Part shown: one piece after another, positions 1 through 12,400 of the stretch
Layout: each line of letters opens with the position of its first letter
How positions within the stretch are numbered: the stretch's first letter is position 1
Source: Diphasiastrum complanatum
Taxonomy: Eukaryota > Streptophyta > Lycopodiopsida > Lycopodiales > Lycopodiaceae
Length of the DNA: 64,000 nucleotides
Assembly: GCA_029204225.1 (NCBI GenBank)
Contig: CM055100.1
Span: 49,893,083 to 49,957,082 of the forward strand
Reading direction: 5' to 3'
Program-made: the position numbers and the translations under genes
The notes under the pieces: generated by a model
Seen by the model: the letters and a program-made list of their open reading frames with translations, nothing else
Told to the model about the DNA's origin: nothing
Databases searched by the model: none

Positions 1-557
1 CAATGACTACTAATCCAAAATGGCCCAAAGTGCAAAGAGAATTGCAATTTTAGCAAGTTGCGGCTGATCGTCCCGATTTGGTTTCTAGAAATATGAAGCC
101 AAAACAATTGATGAAATCAATAAAAAAGGATGAGTTTCAAAAATGTTTGACTCATACACACATTTTAATAATTCTTTCAGATGCAAGCAAACCATGCACA
201 ACAGTAAATTATGATGCCATTGTCTGTGCGGAGATTCCTGATGAAAAAAACGATAAAATGTTATTTGAGATAGTGAAGAGTTGCATGATACATGGTCCAT
301 GTGGAGTAACGTTCCCGAAATGTCCGTGCATGAAAGATGGGAAATGCACAAGATACTATCCAAGACAATTTGTTGAGGAGACGATTATAGTGAACGGGTA
401 CATTTCGTACAGATGCAAAAACAATGGCAGAAAAATGAAGGTTCGTGGAATAGAATTGGATAGTCGATGGGTTATACCATACAATAAATGGGCATTTAGT
501 TTTTATTTAGTACCAGAGACCATTTGTAGACCAAATATCGGATCAACGTGCGTGTAG
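1..557 (+). pseudogene. Helitron Rep-domain fragment (broken)
   Basis: The translation resembles the N-terminal Rep part of plant Helitron Rep/helicase proteins, which nick and join DNA ends in rolling-circle transposition. Recognisable blocks are TNPKWP near the start, EFQK followed by HTHIL (position of the two-histidine HUH motif), CAEIPD, MIHGPCG, PCMKDGKC, NNGR and RWVIPYN. An in-frame TAG at 51-53 interrupts it. About 20 residues normally found before the HUH block are missing. No helicase domain follows: similarity ends near 500 and the frame stops at 555-557. The fragment continues off the left edge of the window. It is a dead remnant. Confidence 0.85.
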
Positions 558-668
558 AAAGTCGGAAGCTGCAGAATGTAGGTCGATAGTGGATGGGCGC
601 GCGGGAGTCTGGAACAGGAATACCACGATTGGGTCAGGCGCGCTGAACCGATATTGCATATTGTAAAA

Positions 669-1381
669 ACTTTTGAAAGACAGCCCGGACTTATACAATT
701 ACAGCGCCCTCGATGAGAGCTTTTCAATGACACCCAACATGACCCAGTTCCGAGCTACGGTTAAAGAGATATTCTCAGTCTTTTATGACTTTTTCCTGTC
801 GATGTCTTCATCTGGTTTTTGAAGGTAATCTCCTTCTTCTTCCAGTGGGTTATAACATCGGCCTGATAGAGCCATGGTCGTCCTAATAACACTTTATATG
901 ACGATTGTCTCGTAGTTTTTAATAATATAAAATCCATAAGAAACTTATGATCTCCAATATAAACTGTAACCTGAGCCAGTTCTCCTATTGGTGATCTTAT
1001 AGTTGCATCGGCTAACCTTAAATGTCTTAAGGTGGGCTAAGATGCAGCCATTAATTACTACTTGAATCTCTGGTTGGCCTTCATCACCGTAATTAACTAA
1101 TCCTATGTTGACTACTGGTAACTTTGCTTTTCTTGGGTGGTCAACAGTCAACGGTCAACCCAATATCGGATCAACGTGCGATTGACCAGTTTGATCTGGT
1201 CAAACCCTATAAGCGCGTGCCTTATCTGATATTAGGTTGACCGTTGATTGTTGACCGCCCAAAACTTTGACTGAGAATATCTCTTTAACCGTAGCTCGGA
1301 ACTAGGTCATGTTAGGCGTCGTTGAAAAGCTTTTGTTGAGGGCGCTATATTCGTATCAGTCCGGGCTGTCTTTCAAAAGTT
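669..1381. repeat. Long inverted repeat, about 112-bp arms
   Basis: Positions 669-780 and the reverse complement of 1269-1381 match over about 112 bp, with about 12 mismatches by eye; the inner 35 bp are identical. The arms are separated by about 490 bp. A second inverted repeat lies inside (about 1134-1170 against 1225-1262), built on GGTCAAC/GTTGACC motifs. This could be a foldback or Mutator-like non-autonomous element. I found no clear target duplication, so the family is unassigned. Confidence 0.7.
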
Positions 1382-1649
1382 ACCGATTGCAACACATCAA
1401 ACCATATAACCCAATTGAACATCTATGTGTGGTCTATTTTTTATACCAACCAATAAACCCCAATTATAGTCATTCACCATTCTAACACACCCAATCTGAT
1501 TGTGTTAGTAATAACACACTCAATTATTTATATCACGAATTCGACCATCCTAGTAGTTTGAGAAAAAGATGCAACATGTGCCACAATCTCTTCTCATCAA
1601 AAGCACATTAAATAGTGGATTCAAATCTGCATAAAGATGATTGCACCGA

Positions 1650-1693
1650 ATCAATAAAACTATGAAGCACCATCAATAAAACTATGAAGCACT
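1650..1693. repeat. 22-bp tandem duplication
   Basis: Two adjacent copies of a 22-base unit starting ATCAATAAAACTATGAAGCA differ only at the last base. The rest of 1382-1870 is AT-rich non-coding sequence with nothing else recognisable. Confidence 0.85.
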
Positions 1694-1873
1694 CACCTGA
1701 TTTTGTTTCGGCGCAAATTACTCCACAGGTCAGGTCAGCTCGTCAGATTAAGCAGCTGAAAAACCACCTGCCTAAGCATCCACTCCCGCATTTGAATTGT
1801 CTTGTTAGGTGTTTTCTCTTCGTTTAGCATGTTTAGGAGAGGAGAGGAGAGGACGTCGTCGGATTTGCAATAA

Positions 1874-2140
1874 ATAAATGAAGCTCACGAGCGTGAGCGT
1901 AGTAAATGGACGTCACGTCACGCTCACGGGCACTTGCACTCGGGCACTTGAGCGAGCAAACGTTTTTAAACGTGAGCACTTGGGCTCACACTGCCCCCTC
2001 CCTCCCACAGGCCCGAACGTGACGGGCAGCGTGAGCTGCCCGTGTGCAGGAAAGCGCGAAGGGGGAGGGGGAGGGTTGTGGGGCAGCGCTAACGTTGCCC
2101 GTCACGCGTTAGCGGGCAGCATTAGCGCTGCCCCACTAAT
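1874..2140. repeat. GC-rich palindromic block
   Basis: This is a GC-rich island in AT-rich surroundings. The first half is full of short self-complementary words around GTGAGC/GCTCAC and GACGTC. The second half is full of GGGCAGC words, with a hairpin formed by GGGGCAGCGCTAA (about 2080-2092) and TTAGCGCTGCCCC (about 2121-2133). An open frame runs through part of it, but the low-complexity composition argues against coding. It may be another inverted-repeat element; no target duplication was seen. Confidence 0.5.
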
Positions 2141-2166
2141 GTTTTAATATATATAGATATATAAAT

Positions 2167-3163
2167 CATAGTTACAACAGCGATTTTCGAATCGCGATTC
2201 ACAAATCGCTGTAAAAAAAATGACGAACAAATTGCTGGGTTTTTTTTTTAACCAGGCAAGTATCAGTATAGAGAGAAAAATTAGAGGATTGCAGATAGAC
2301 AAGTTTCCAATAGATTGCAAATAGACAAGTCTCCAGTAGACTCAGGTCCGCCACAAGCAGTTAGGTGAAATCTTGACTAATTGCATAAACCTAAGTGACA
2401 AAAATTTCACAAATACTGTTGAACGGACATTTGGAATGCCGAACCCCACTAAGTCGTACTGAACAACCCTAAACTATTGAACCACAGAAAACCGTACTGA
2501 ATTGTAAAAAATCCTATTGAACTGTAAAAAACCATACTAATTATAGATTACAGAGTACAGCATAACAGATTGCGTAAACCCTATTGATATACATCATATG
2601 ATATATATACTTTACTTCCTGACAATCTTGCATCTGTTTCTCATCCTTCAGTATATTCAGAAAAATGAAACATAGCTTGAATATCTTTGTGAGTTTTACC
2701 CTTTTTACAAGCTATGAAACTATGAAAAAAACATCATGTAACTGTAATTCTATTTAGGAGATGTTGCAATTCATCCGGGACCCAAAATAGGCAAAATAGA
2801 AAAGGAGATTTAAAAAAATTCTTCAGTTCCGAAAGGGATTTCTGGTTGTGGCTGTTATTGGATGTCTAACCAGCGTTTAAGAATCTTACATTTCTTGCCA
2901 GGGTACTCCAACAGATTTTCTTACCTCGGGGTTGATATTGCAACAATCTAGTTGGTGTCAACTTTAGAATGACAACTCTGATCGAGATATTATTTTTTGG
3001 TTGTGCAGTATGTTCTTGATAATTGTTGTAAGGGGGATAACTCAGTAGTAAAAACAATTTCAGGTCCAAAAAAATTTCCAGGAAGCAATTTCTTTTTTTT
3101 TGGCGATTTGCTGCAGCGAATCAACAAATCGAGATTCACGAATCACGATTCGCTAAAACTATG
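2167..3163. mobile_element. hAT-like non-autonomous element (CATAGTT ends)
   Basis: The ends are CATAGTT at 2167 and its complement AACTATG ending at 3163. Just inside each end are clusters of self-complementary words of the GATTCGCGAATC type. The interior, about 1.0 kb, has no coding capacity. It repeats GTACTGAAC and ACCATACT-like words that also occur in the element at 5440-6206, so the two are probably related. The flanks are AT dinucleotide-rich, so the 8-bp target duplication expected for hAT cannot be read with certainty. Confidence 0.6.
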
Positions 3164-3289
3164 ATTATATATATATAAATATACCTGTACCGCCCAAAAA
3201 CAAAAAAAAAGAAAATCGTCTTTCAATACTTTAGAAAAAGTATGAAGTTTTTTCTATTCTGATTCGCTGCAGGAACACGAAGCGTAAAC

Positions 3290-3875
3290 ACGAATTGCCT
3301 CACTACGGAACTACAGAAATCTCAACCATGCTGCCCGAACTGCATCAATGTATGCTGCCAAAACCTCGCTGCCTATATCTACACTCCCACCTTAGAAGCC
3401 CGTTCTGAGCAAAATGGGTCGGAACGTTCCGTTCCGTACGTTCCGGAACGTTCCTGGTCGGAACGATATTGATGTACATTTAATTATTTTAATTATTTAT
3501 CTCAATTAAATCCTTTGTTAAAAAAAACGTATTTTTTTATTTATTTTTTTTGGGCATCGTTCCGGAACGGAACGCGTTCCAGAATGCGTTCCGTTCCGGA
3601 ACGGGCAACTAAGACTCCCACAACTGCAGAAATCTTAGAACTTAGAAACATGAACTGCCTCGATCTACAAACTGCCAGAACTACGGAATTTGCATAAATG
3701 TTTAAAAACATACACGTCTGACGGCTAAGCTAACATATGGTAACTGCATAGATCTATGCTGCAAGAACTGCGTCTCTGCCTCTATCTACACTACCACAAC
3801 TGCAGCAATCTTATAAGCATGAACTGCCTTGATATACGAACTGCCAGAACTACGAGACTTGCATAAATGTTTGAA
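3290..3875. repeat. Diverged ~180-bp tandem repeat
   Basis: The segment around 3614-3700 recurs at about 3795-3875 (shared words AACTGCAG, ATGAACTGCC, AACTGCCAGAACTACG, TTGCATAAATGTTT). A more diverged copy precedes the MITE at 3290-3389. The MITE at 3390-3613 sits inside the array. No coding signal. Confidence 0.65.
3390..3613. mobile_element. 224-bp hAT-like MITE, 8-bp target duplication
   Basis: The element is bounded by a perfect 8-bp direct repeat ACTCCCAC (3382-3389 and 3614-3621), the size made by hAT transposases. The ends are CTTAGAAGCCCGTTC on the left and, read inward from the right, CTTAGTTGCCCGTTC. Both flanking zones are packed with GGAACGTTCC/GTTCCGGAAC palindromes around an AT-rich core. 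A neighbouring tandem unit at about 3783 reads straight through the equivalent site without the element, acting as an empty-site copy. It has no coding capacity. Confidence 0.85.
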
Positions 3876-4192
3876 TCCAGCTGCGAACAAACACTAGGTT
3901 GGTCAGAAAATTAATCAGTGATTGACACTAGTTTTTACATAAATAAGCATCATATATTGCATATATCCATATATCATCACAAGTACAATGTACACATATC
4001 AGCAGATTGTGACCGGAAACGCCAAAATTGAGCTCTGCAGGCTTAAAGAGTAATTACAGCCTACAGGATATTAAAAGTTTGACTGTTGTTCACATCAAGA
4101 AACGTTTGTGGGTCACCAGTTAAGTCGAAACAATAACTTTCAGACTTTTATTGGGCAGCAAAACAATATGTTAGGAAATAAAATCAAATAAT

Positions 4193-5730
4193 TCATTTGA
4201 ATTGGCGAATAACACGCCGGCAGTGGGCACCCTTTCTTTCTGCAAGGGCCTGCTCAAGCTGCTCACATATTCTTTTTAAAGTTACATAATCTGCCTCGAA
4301 ATACTTTACATGTTTTTCTTTGTGCTCCCTACTGATTGCCCCAACTTGAAATCTATCCCTAGAATGGAAAGACTTTGTAGAAAGCTTAAGAAGGAAGGAA
4401 GGGTGAGATTGATTAAGCAGGCTCCGACTTGCAATCTGCAGAAATAAGTAAGTTAGCTTTCATAACCACATACTAAATGCTATAAGTTCTTAATTTCCTG
4501 GGAATTTCTGAGGCCAAGCATACACTTGAGTCAAGTAGTGCATTGCTCATACTGAGACTCTGGAAGCTTCCTTGTTCTCCGAGAAAGCCTCTAAGACATA
4601 CAGCTTGCACATGAAAGCCCATGATACATTTAAAGTTTCAAAATGAACAATTTGCAAAAAACTCATGAAAACGAAGCCGTAAACAGGAGAAAATAATTGA
4701 TGTATTGCCTACATTTCAAGACTGCAAAAAGAGTTCAGCGACATAAAGATCCCATTAAAACATTTGGTAGAAAATACAGAATTTAATTAAAAAACTATAC
4801 AAGAAACTGAAATGAAGTAAATGTGGCATCACAAGGGCGAATTCACAGGTTTTTTAACTTGTGCCATGAAGTTCACACACACATGTTGCGAGCTTAGCTG
4901 AAAATTCAATATCAAAGGTCTGATAGCAATAACCAGAAAACCGTACAAATTGCATTTTGCCATTTAGTCACTAGGTCAAGAACTCAATCCATCTTCTCAA
5001 GGAGGCCTAATAATAGGGTGCACAACTCTCTTAAGACTAAAATCCCTCGAAAGGGTTCTCATTAGCTAGCTTTCTGATTTATGTTTTTTTTATTTTCCTT
5101 ATGGAAAACTCAAAGACCTATGTTCCTAGGAGGCCGTGCATGGCAGCTTAGCGTCGTCTGTTCTTATTATCACCGTTCCAGAAACACCATCATTTTTGTT
5201 GTTCAGCAATTCCGTTGTGCAAATTTGTGCAGTTGTGCATAACTCTGCATTGGAGCACTTTTTAAGAGCAGAAAGCTTTTCTTTGTTACGGATATTCTGT
5301 TTAGGTACAAAAAATTAGGGCGTTAACTAAGTAACTTTCAAGCTCAAATTTTGTTCTTTTTGGGGAGAATGCTAACCCTGATTGGATCCTCCAACTACAA
5401 AGAATGCTGAAAAATCAGGAAACTCGCTTCAGTAGATGACATAGTTGCACTGAGTATCTGGAAACGCGTTTCGAAACGCAGTCAAAAACACAGTCCAGAA
5501 CGCATTTCTGATTCTGGTCATGTTTCTCATATATGTGTTTTTTTTTTTTGATTTTTTTGTGGGCAATATGGGTATCAGATGAAAGCTCTAATTAAGAGCA
5601 CATCATCTGTATAGTTTGCCAAATGTTTTGTGTACAGGATGGTCTGGTTTAGGTGCATTAACTCCCAGGTTTACGCTTTAGCTTCTTTTAATATAAAAAA
5701 ATTAGAATGTCCCAACGTGTTCACAATAGG

Positions 5731-5794
<64 letters not shown>

Positions 5795-5895
5795 CAACAA
5801 ACTGAACAAAACCATAAGGAACCATGCTGAACCATACTACATCGTACTGAACTATATTGAATCATTTTTCAACCATATTGAATCGTTTTTCAACC

Positions 5896-5969
<74 letters not shown>

Positions 5970-8900
5970 GAACCCCTGGCACCGTGTGCACCACCTCCGT
6001 ATCAGTGAGCAGATGCCTGTCGACTATTCACACGCGAAGATCCGACTCCAATAGCCCACTGTAAAAATAATTTGTCTCCTCTATGGCTGGCACGTTTCTG
6101 GCCGCAAGGAGTGGGCAAAAAAAATTATATATCCTGGTTTTATTTTTAGCACGTTTCGGGTTCAGAAACGCAGTTGGTTTTAGAAACGCGTTTCGCTGCA
6201 ACTATGGTAGATGATAAAGGCATCAAGTTTTGGTCCCTGGTCATTTTAGAAACATGCACTAGGTTTGCTTCATGAATGACAATATAAAGACTTGTTTTGG
6301 ATATTCATCAAATCTAAACACAGACGCCATTGATCAGCCAGCAAGTACCATCACTGAGCTCATCATATTTTTTTTATAATAAAAGAATCAGAATGAAAGA
6401 AGAAAGTAATGATGATGACCTGTCTCTAATCGGATTGGAGATGTCCGGTTATTTACAGCAACTGAAGAAGAAGAAGAAGCATATTGTCATGCATGTAGGC
6501 TGGATTTCTTCAAAGTTCAAGCACCATTCACATTAGCAGCATAAATGCAATCATTGAAACATGCAATCATCTTAGAAGAAACAGATGATGATGACCTGGA
6601 TTTATTGGGATTGAAGATGTCTGGTTCCGTATGTCAGCTCAAAGAAAAAGGCCAGGATAGTGTCATGCATGACAGGTTGTTCGAGCAACATTCACATTGG
6701 CAATTACTAAAACATATGGTTGCATGCACCATTAAACCCGTAGTCGCGCTTTTTGCGGCAAGTGTACGATGAAGAGATCGACAAATAGTGGAGAGAATAA
6801 GTAGATCATGTGTACGTGCACGTGTAACACGGAGGTGTAGTGAACAACACTCATCATCAAACCATGGAAGCCGAGCAGGACGAGCTGGTGTGATTGCATG
6901 ACGGTGAGGTATGGATGGAAAGGAAACCTAGGCGGCTATATGAAGTGAGGTGGTAAGGAAACTCTAATGTGCTATCATGCGGGAAGTGATGGAGTAAAGA
7001 GACAAGGGCTTCCTGGTAGGTCTCGATGTAAGGATGAGTGCAGGTGTATCTGGGAGCACGATCGATGGAGGAACGAGGTGAGGTTCGTGGAGTTGGGACA
7101 AAACCCAGATGGAAGGATAAAAAGGAGTGATCAGAGAGAGTAGTAGGAATGACCTCAAAGTGTGATGTCAGCGGAATGAGGGATGGTGACCCCATGAGGT
7201 AATCAACAACATTGTGCCCGCCACTATGAGGGTAGTAGCATGTGTAGCTGCTAGAGTCAGGCCAACAAGCAAGGCCATTATAAATGGCTTGCTCGCGAGC
7301 TTCTCCTAGCTGCAACAGATACTCACCATAACCAGTGATAGGACTGAGTGCGTCGGCTGAGATCTTGGTGACTCCCATATCATCACAATCAATGGCCTAT
7401 ATGCGTAGATGGCCATCAACATCATGGAACTCAACTTGTCGTGCAGCTGTTCTGGCATTAAAATCACCAGTAAGAAGAATAGAGCCACGATCTGAGAATA
7501 CAATGCCCTCTGCTTAAGAGGAGGACTCAGGAGGAAAGTAGCATGCAACATTGAAGAAATCGATGGCCAATCCGATATCGCGTCCGATGAGATGGACCCA
7601 TATATAACATGCGTACTCATCATGTCTGATAAACTCTATAATCAAGTGTAGTGACTCTTTGTATAAACATGCAACCCCACCTGAACCTCTTCCACTCATG
7701 GATCTCGCCTCTGCCCTGTATACTGAATCCCATCTGTAGCCTTAGAATGTTGGTAGCCGCCCTCGGATCTGGGGAGAGGGAGTTTTTGTGTGTGAGGGAG
7801 ACTGAGGAGGATTAGTTTTTAGATTGAAGTTTGAATTTAATACTATTGCTTTGTTGATACTAGATAGCTATTAGCTATGCCCAGACAACGGCATCCTTTA
7901 TGGGATCACGCCACCTTTAATTCAAGTTATCGTACGTCAAGCACGAAAAAGTGGACTTGCAAGTATTGCGGGAAGCCACAGGTGATTCTTATTTGATCTA
8001 AAGCTAAAACTTCAAAGTTCATTCTAAAATTTAATTACGAACTAGTAATTAGTGATTATTAACATAGTTTCCAAATTGCTTGAATCTTGAATCTTGATAC
8101 ATATTACATAATTGATTCATTAATTACCTGTATTTCAATCAAGATTGTATTTACTACTATCTACTATCTAGGTTACCTCCCAAGTCTTCAATCTATTATC
8201 TTGGGTACTTTCTGAATTCTAAATTTTACATGCAGGACTTGTGACTTGATCTGCATCCTGCATCACGAGCTAGGCTGCTCCACAACGTTCAAAGAGTACC
8301 TTAAATACTTAGCGTTATCCATTTTATTAACTTCGAGAGACTCCTGTGATGATTAAAAAACAATTTAAATAGTTGGAAACAATGATAATTATCAAATTTC
8401 ATTGCCTTGGGGTCCTAATGAAGTTCACTATAACGACGATCCATGTGGTTATTAATAAAAAATTTGAAAATTAAATACTGCTATTTGTTGATTATCAAAA
8501 CTAGAGATTCAAATTTTATGTAAGCGAATCCTTATTTATGCTTTTTTTGGGATAGACAAAAAAAATCACAATAATAAAAAGTAAGCTCTCTACAACACAA
8601 TGTTTAATTTATGTGGATAGGAGCATTTAACAAATCTCAAAATGTTAATGCATATGTCATGGGGCCATCACCAATTTAGGTCTCGAAACCTGTTAGGGGG
8701 GCTTTGTGATCAGTACATAGTGATGAATAAATAAGTGTGAGGGATTTGGCACCCTACGTGTGTAAGTGCAACCCATCAGCACATAGTTAGTTCCATTGTG
8801 ACTTAGAAATAAAGGGACTTGGGGCCAAAGAATTAAATTAAATTAGTTAAAGGCAACATAGACATAAAAAGCTAAGTTGATGAAAGGCATGAAACATATG

Positions 8901-9093
8901 TGACTGTTTTGCAAATTTGGTCTCACATGAATTATGTGAGTGTTTCCCTTGCTAATTTAGCACTACTAGATTTAGTTGTAGGACTTGGACCAGTAAACTT
9001 ATCATTTTGTAATAATCAATAGATTCAAAGGGGCAATGCCTTCCCCAAGAATAAAAAGACATCTATTGTACTTCGATCTATGTTCAATTAGGA

Positions 9094-9152
<59 letters not shown>

Positions 9153-9409
9153 TATTCAAGTGAAAGTTGAGGTATCATTTCTTTGAAAACACAACTACCG
9201 TGTGATAGGTTAGCTATGGGTGTCGGAAACTCGACCCTTCCACAAACTACCGCATGACAGGTGAGCTATGGGTGTCGGAAACCCTAGCATTCTACTAACT
9301 ATGGATGTGGAAGGCTAGGGTTTCCGATACCCATAGCTCACCTTCTCACATGGTAGTTGGCCTTTCAAAATAAATGAGACCTCAATTTCAACTTTGAATA
9401 GCGGGTGTC

Positions 9410-9481
<72 letters not shown>

Positions 9482-12400
9482 GTCTATGGAGAGAGAGAGA
9501 GAGAGAGAGAAATTTGTTTCTCCTGATTGAACATAGCAAAGAAATACAAAGAGTGCCTTTTTATTCTAGGGGAAGACATTGCCCCTCCACTTCTATTCGT
9601 TATTAGAATGAGACAAGGATTTTAATCCAAGCCCTTCAACTAAATCTAATGGTGCCAAATTAATAATGGAAGCACTCACAAAATTCATGTGATACCAAAT
9701 TGGCAAAAGAAACTCACATATTTCACGCCTCTCACCAATTTGTCAAATTTAACTTTATATTTCTAATTTGGGTTTTAGCCTCTAATCAATTGAACTTAAT
9801 TCATGGCCTCGAATTCTTTTATTGTTAAGTCACAATTTCATTAAACTATGTGTTTATGAGTTAAACTTACACACGCAAGGTACCAAATCCCTCACACTTA
9901 TTTACTCAAAACTATGTACTGACCACAAATACCTTGAATTATATCCCGGATTAAAATTAGGGTGATGGTCTCACGACACTTGCATTGACACTTTGAGATC
10001 TATTGAATGCTCTTTCATCCATATAGATCAGATATTGCATTGACGATTTGAGAGCGGTTACTTCTCATTATTCCAAAAAAAAAAAAATTCCACTCCAAAA
10101 GCATAGATAAAAATTCACTTACATAAAACTTGAATGTTTATGTGTTGATAATCAACAAGTAGCATTGTTGGATCTGCAAAATTTTTAGTAATAACTATAT
10201 GGATCTACCGTCATCGTAGTAAACTTCACTAGCATTCCAAGTTGATGAAAATCAAAAATCATCATTCTAACCAAGCATCCAGTTGTCATACTCCAATTGG
10301 CGATATAAGTTGGATGTGCTCTATGTACTTGCTACTTGATAGTTCAAATATTGTTTTTTAATCATCACAACAGTTTCCCAAAGTTGATAAAATGAATAAC
10401 GTTGCATGATTTCTTCAACTGTGAGCAATTTCTCATCCTCTCCTTCAGTGGATGCTTTTGACAATGGCAACACTAGTCCTTGCTGATAATATGACCGAAA
10501 TGAGCTTGGACTTTATGGCCCTTATGGAACTAAATTTGACTCTTTTGCTCAGGATGATTTGGACAGTGCTCATTGTTGATGGTGAAGCTGAATGACAATC
10601 GTCAACTTTAGCCTTTCCCTGACCGTTGCACCACTTTTGTGAAGGCTAAGTGATAGAACTTGCTTGAGGTCTCTTTGCTAGTTTACCTTCATGATTCCAT
10701 TTGTTATATTGCAGAATTTTCATTTTGCAAGCATTAGACTCATGCTGGGCATCTACAAGATGATGTTCTTGGTTAACCCTTAAACACATAGCTCTTGGTC
10801 TCATTGACTATTTTTCATCATTCTGTTTTGATGCCATGTCATCCGTATTTGCTCGATCAATTGACATCATTGGTATTTCCTCTGGTTCTTCATCTAATTG
10901 TAATGGAACTAAATAGGCTTTGTTCAACCTTGCTTTCTTCAATTGGGCTTCACTATTGATGGCAAGTGCAAAAACTTGCATCCTTGAGATGTAAAATTTT
11001 TACTCTTTCGTACCCATTTTGGTAATACTTAGAATGCTCTGATAGTAAATCATGACCACTGCTTAATTGGGAAGCAATGGTTCATAAACCATCATTATCG
11101 GCTGTATTTGTTCTGAGTATTGAGTAATTGTTTCATTTGAAAACATGCATACTTGAGTCATTTGTGCCATTTCCATTGGCACAAATGACAAGATGTAGAG
11201 CTGATCTTTTAAGAAAAAACATGGCAAAGGGTTCCTAGAATAATCTATCACTACCTTTGCGAAAATTCTTTTCTTTTAACAAAATACTCTAGAACAGTAA
11301 TATGTGACCAAACTAACATTCACAAATAGTTCTAAAAAGTAAAACACAATGTAATATAGCATTGGAAATGACAACAAAGGTTACTGATGGGCAAAAATGT
11401 TGTTTCTGATATTGGTGAGAATTCTGTGAGGAAAATGAAATATTTGAACAAAGAAAATTATAGAGGTCCTTCCACTCATACCAAACATTCATAGACTTGC
11501 TAGAAGGTCTAAAATGAGGATATGAGGTCTATCGAGGGTTGTGCAAAGACTCTTAGATGCGAATAAAACGAGCTTGGCGAAGGCTCTTGCAAGCAAATGT
11601 TCTTGGCTGGTGAATGTTTTGTCAGTCACACTTCTCCATGGTGCCCATTTGCATTACATTAACGGCTCTACTATTCATGCACATTTTCTTTGTTAGCCAA
11701 TGACACATTAACGGCAGCAAACAAAACTTTTTACAAGAAAGGTTTTGCCTTATTGTGGACTTTGCAGCAGCGAAGGTTCTGAATTTATGTGGCCTTTGCA
11801 ATGATTGTTAACGGTGATTGTTCTGCTACTATTCTGAAAAACTACACATGATGCTTACTACTAATAGCAATTTCTATTGAGCTCTAGAATAGTTTGAACT
11901 GTTGCTCTATACCCCCAAACAAAGGTTGTTTGTTCTGAAAATTCAAGAAATGGATGTTGGCAAAAGTTCTGACAACTTTACAGCATTTTTTACCAACTTC
12001 AAAAAATCATAACTTGCTTATTACTAAACAAAATTAAGAAAAAAATTATCTTCAAAAAGCCCTTTATGTGCTCTACCAATACCTACTCAAATTGATTCAA
12101 GGAAAACAAAAGGGCAAAGACTAGGTCAACATTGGCTTCCCTATGGGGAGAGCTTGGCTACGTGTTGGTAGCTACATGCTGCCGGATTGACATCTCTTGT
12201 CTTGGAGCCATTGCTAGTGTTCCATAGCTTGGGGGCTAGATCCAATCGACCTAGGTTTGGTTGAGTTGGATTGATCAACCATCCACTCCCTTTGTTTCTC
12301 TTATTTTGGCATCCTAGTAGTGATCTTGGATTAGGTCTTGAAACCCCCCCGCCCCAAAAAAAAAAAACCTAAAACCGTTTCGTTGTTTCTTTCCCATTTC

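Larger units (their letters stand above)
5440..6206. mobile_element. hAT-like MITE with 8-bp target duplication
   Basis: Perfect 10-bp terminal inverted repeats (CATAGTTGCA at 5440-5449, TGCAACTATG at 6197-6206) lie inside a perfect 8-bp direct repeat GTAGATGA (5432-5439 and 6207-6214). Terminal repeats starting CA plus an 8-bp duplication fit the hAT superfamily. Next to each end are GAAACGCGTTTC palindromes. The interior holds two CT microsatellites and a 20-bp block shared, in opposite orientation, with the element at 17321-18104. It lies inside COMMD2 intron 2. No transposase is present, so it would need one supplied in trans. Confidence 0.88.
8311..10403. repeat. 2.1-kb near-palindrome (foldback element)
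   Basis: The left arm (8311-9287) matches the reverse complement of the right arm (9314-10403) along its length. Paired anchors include the central pair around GGTGAGCTATGGG at 9260-9287 and 9314-9342, a CT tract at 9096-9146 facing GA tracts at 9414-9510, TAAGTGTGAGGGATTTGG near 8732 facing about 9885, GTTGATTATCAA near 8487 facing about 10147, and GTGATGATTAAAAAACAAT near 8346 facing about 10355. The arms are clearly diverged, so the palindrome is old. The central loop is about 26 bp. No protein is encoded. It lies inside COMMD2 intron 2. Confidence 0.85.

Noticed and set aside
1878-2147. GC-rich 89-codon open frame
   Set aside because: The sequence is made of short palindromic words and ends in AT repeats; composition explains the open frame better than coding.
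5630-6054. Open frames rich in Ser-Leu or Glu-Arg repeats, also at 9315-9606, 48248-48645, 56399-56596 and 58512-58880
   Set aside because: They are translations of CT/GA microsatellites and have no protein features beyond the repeat.
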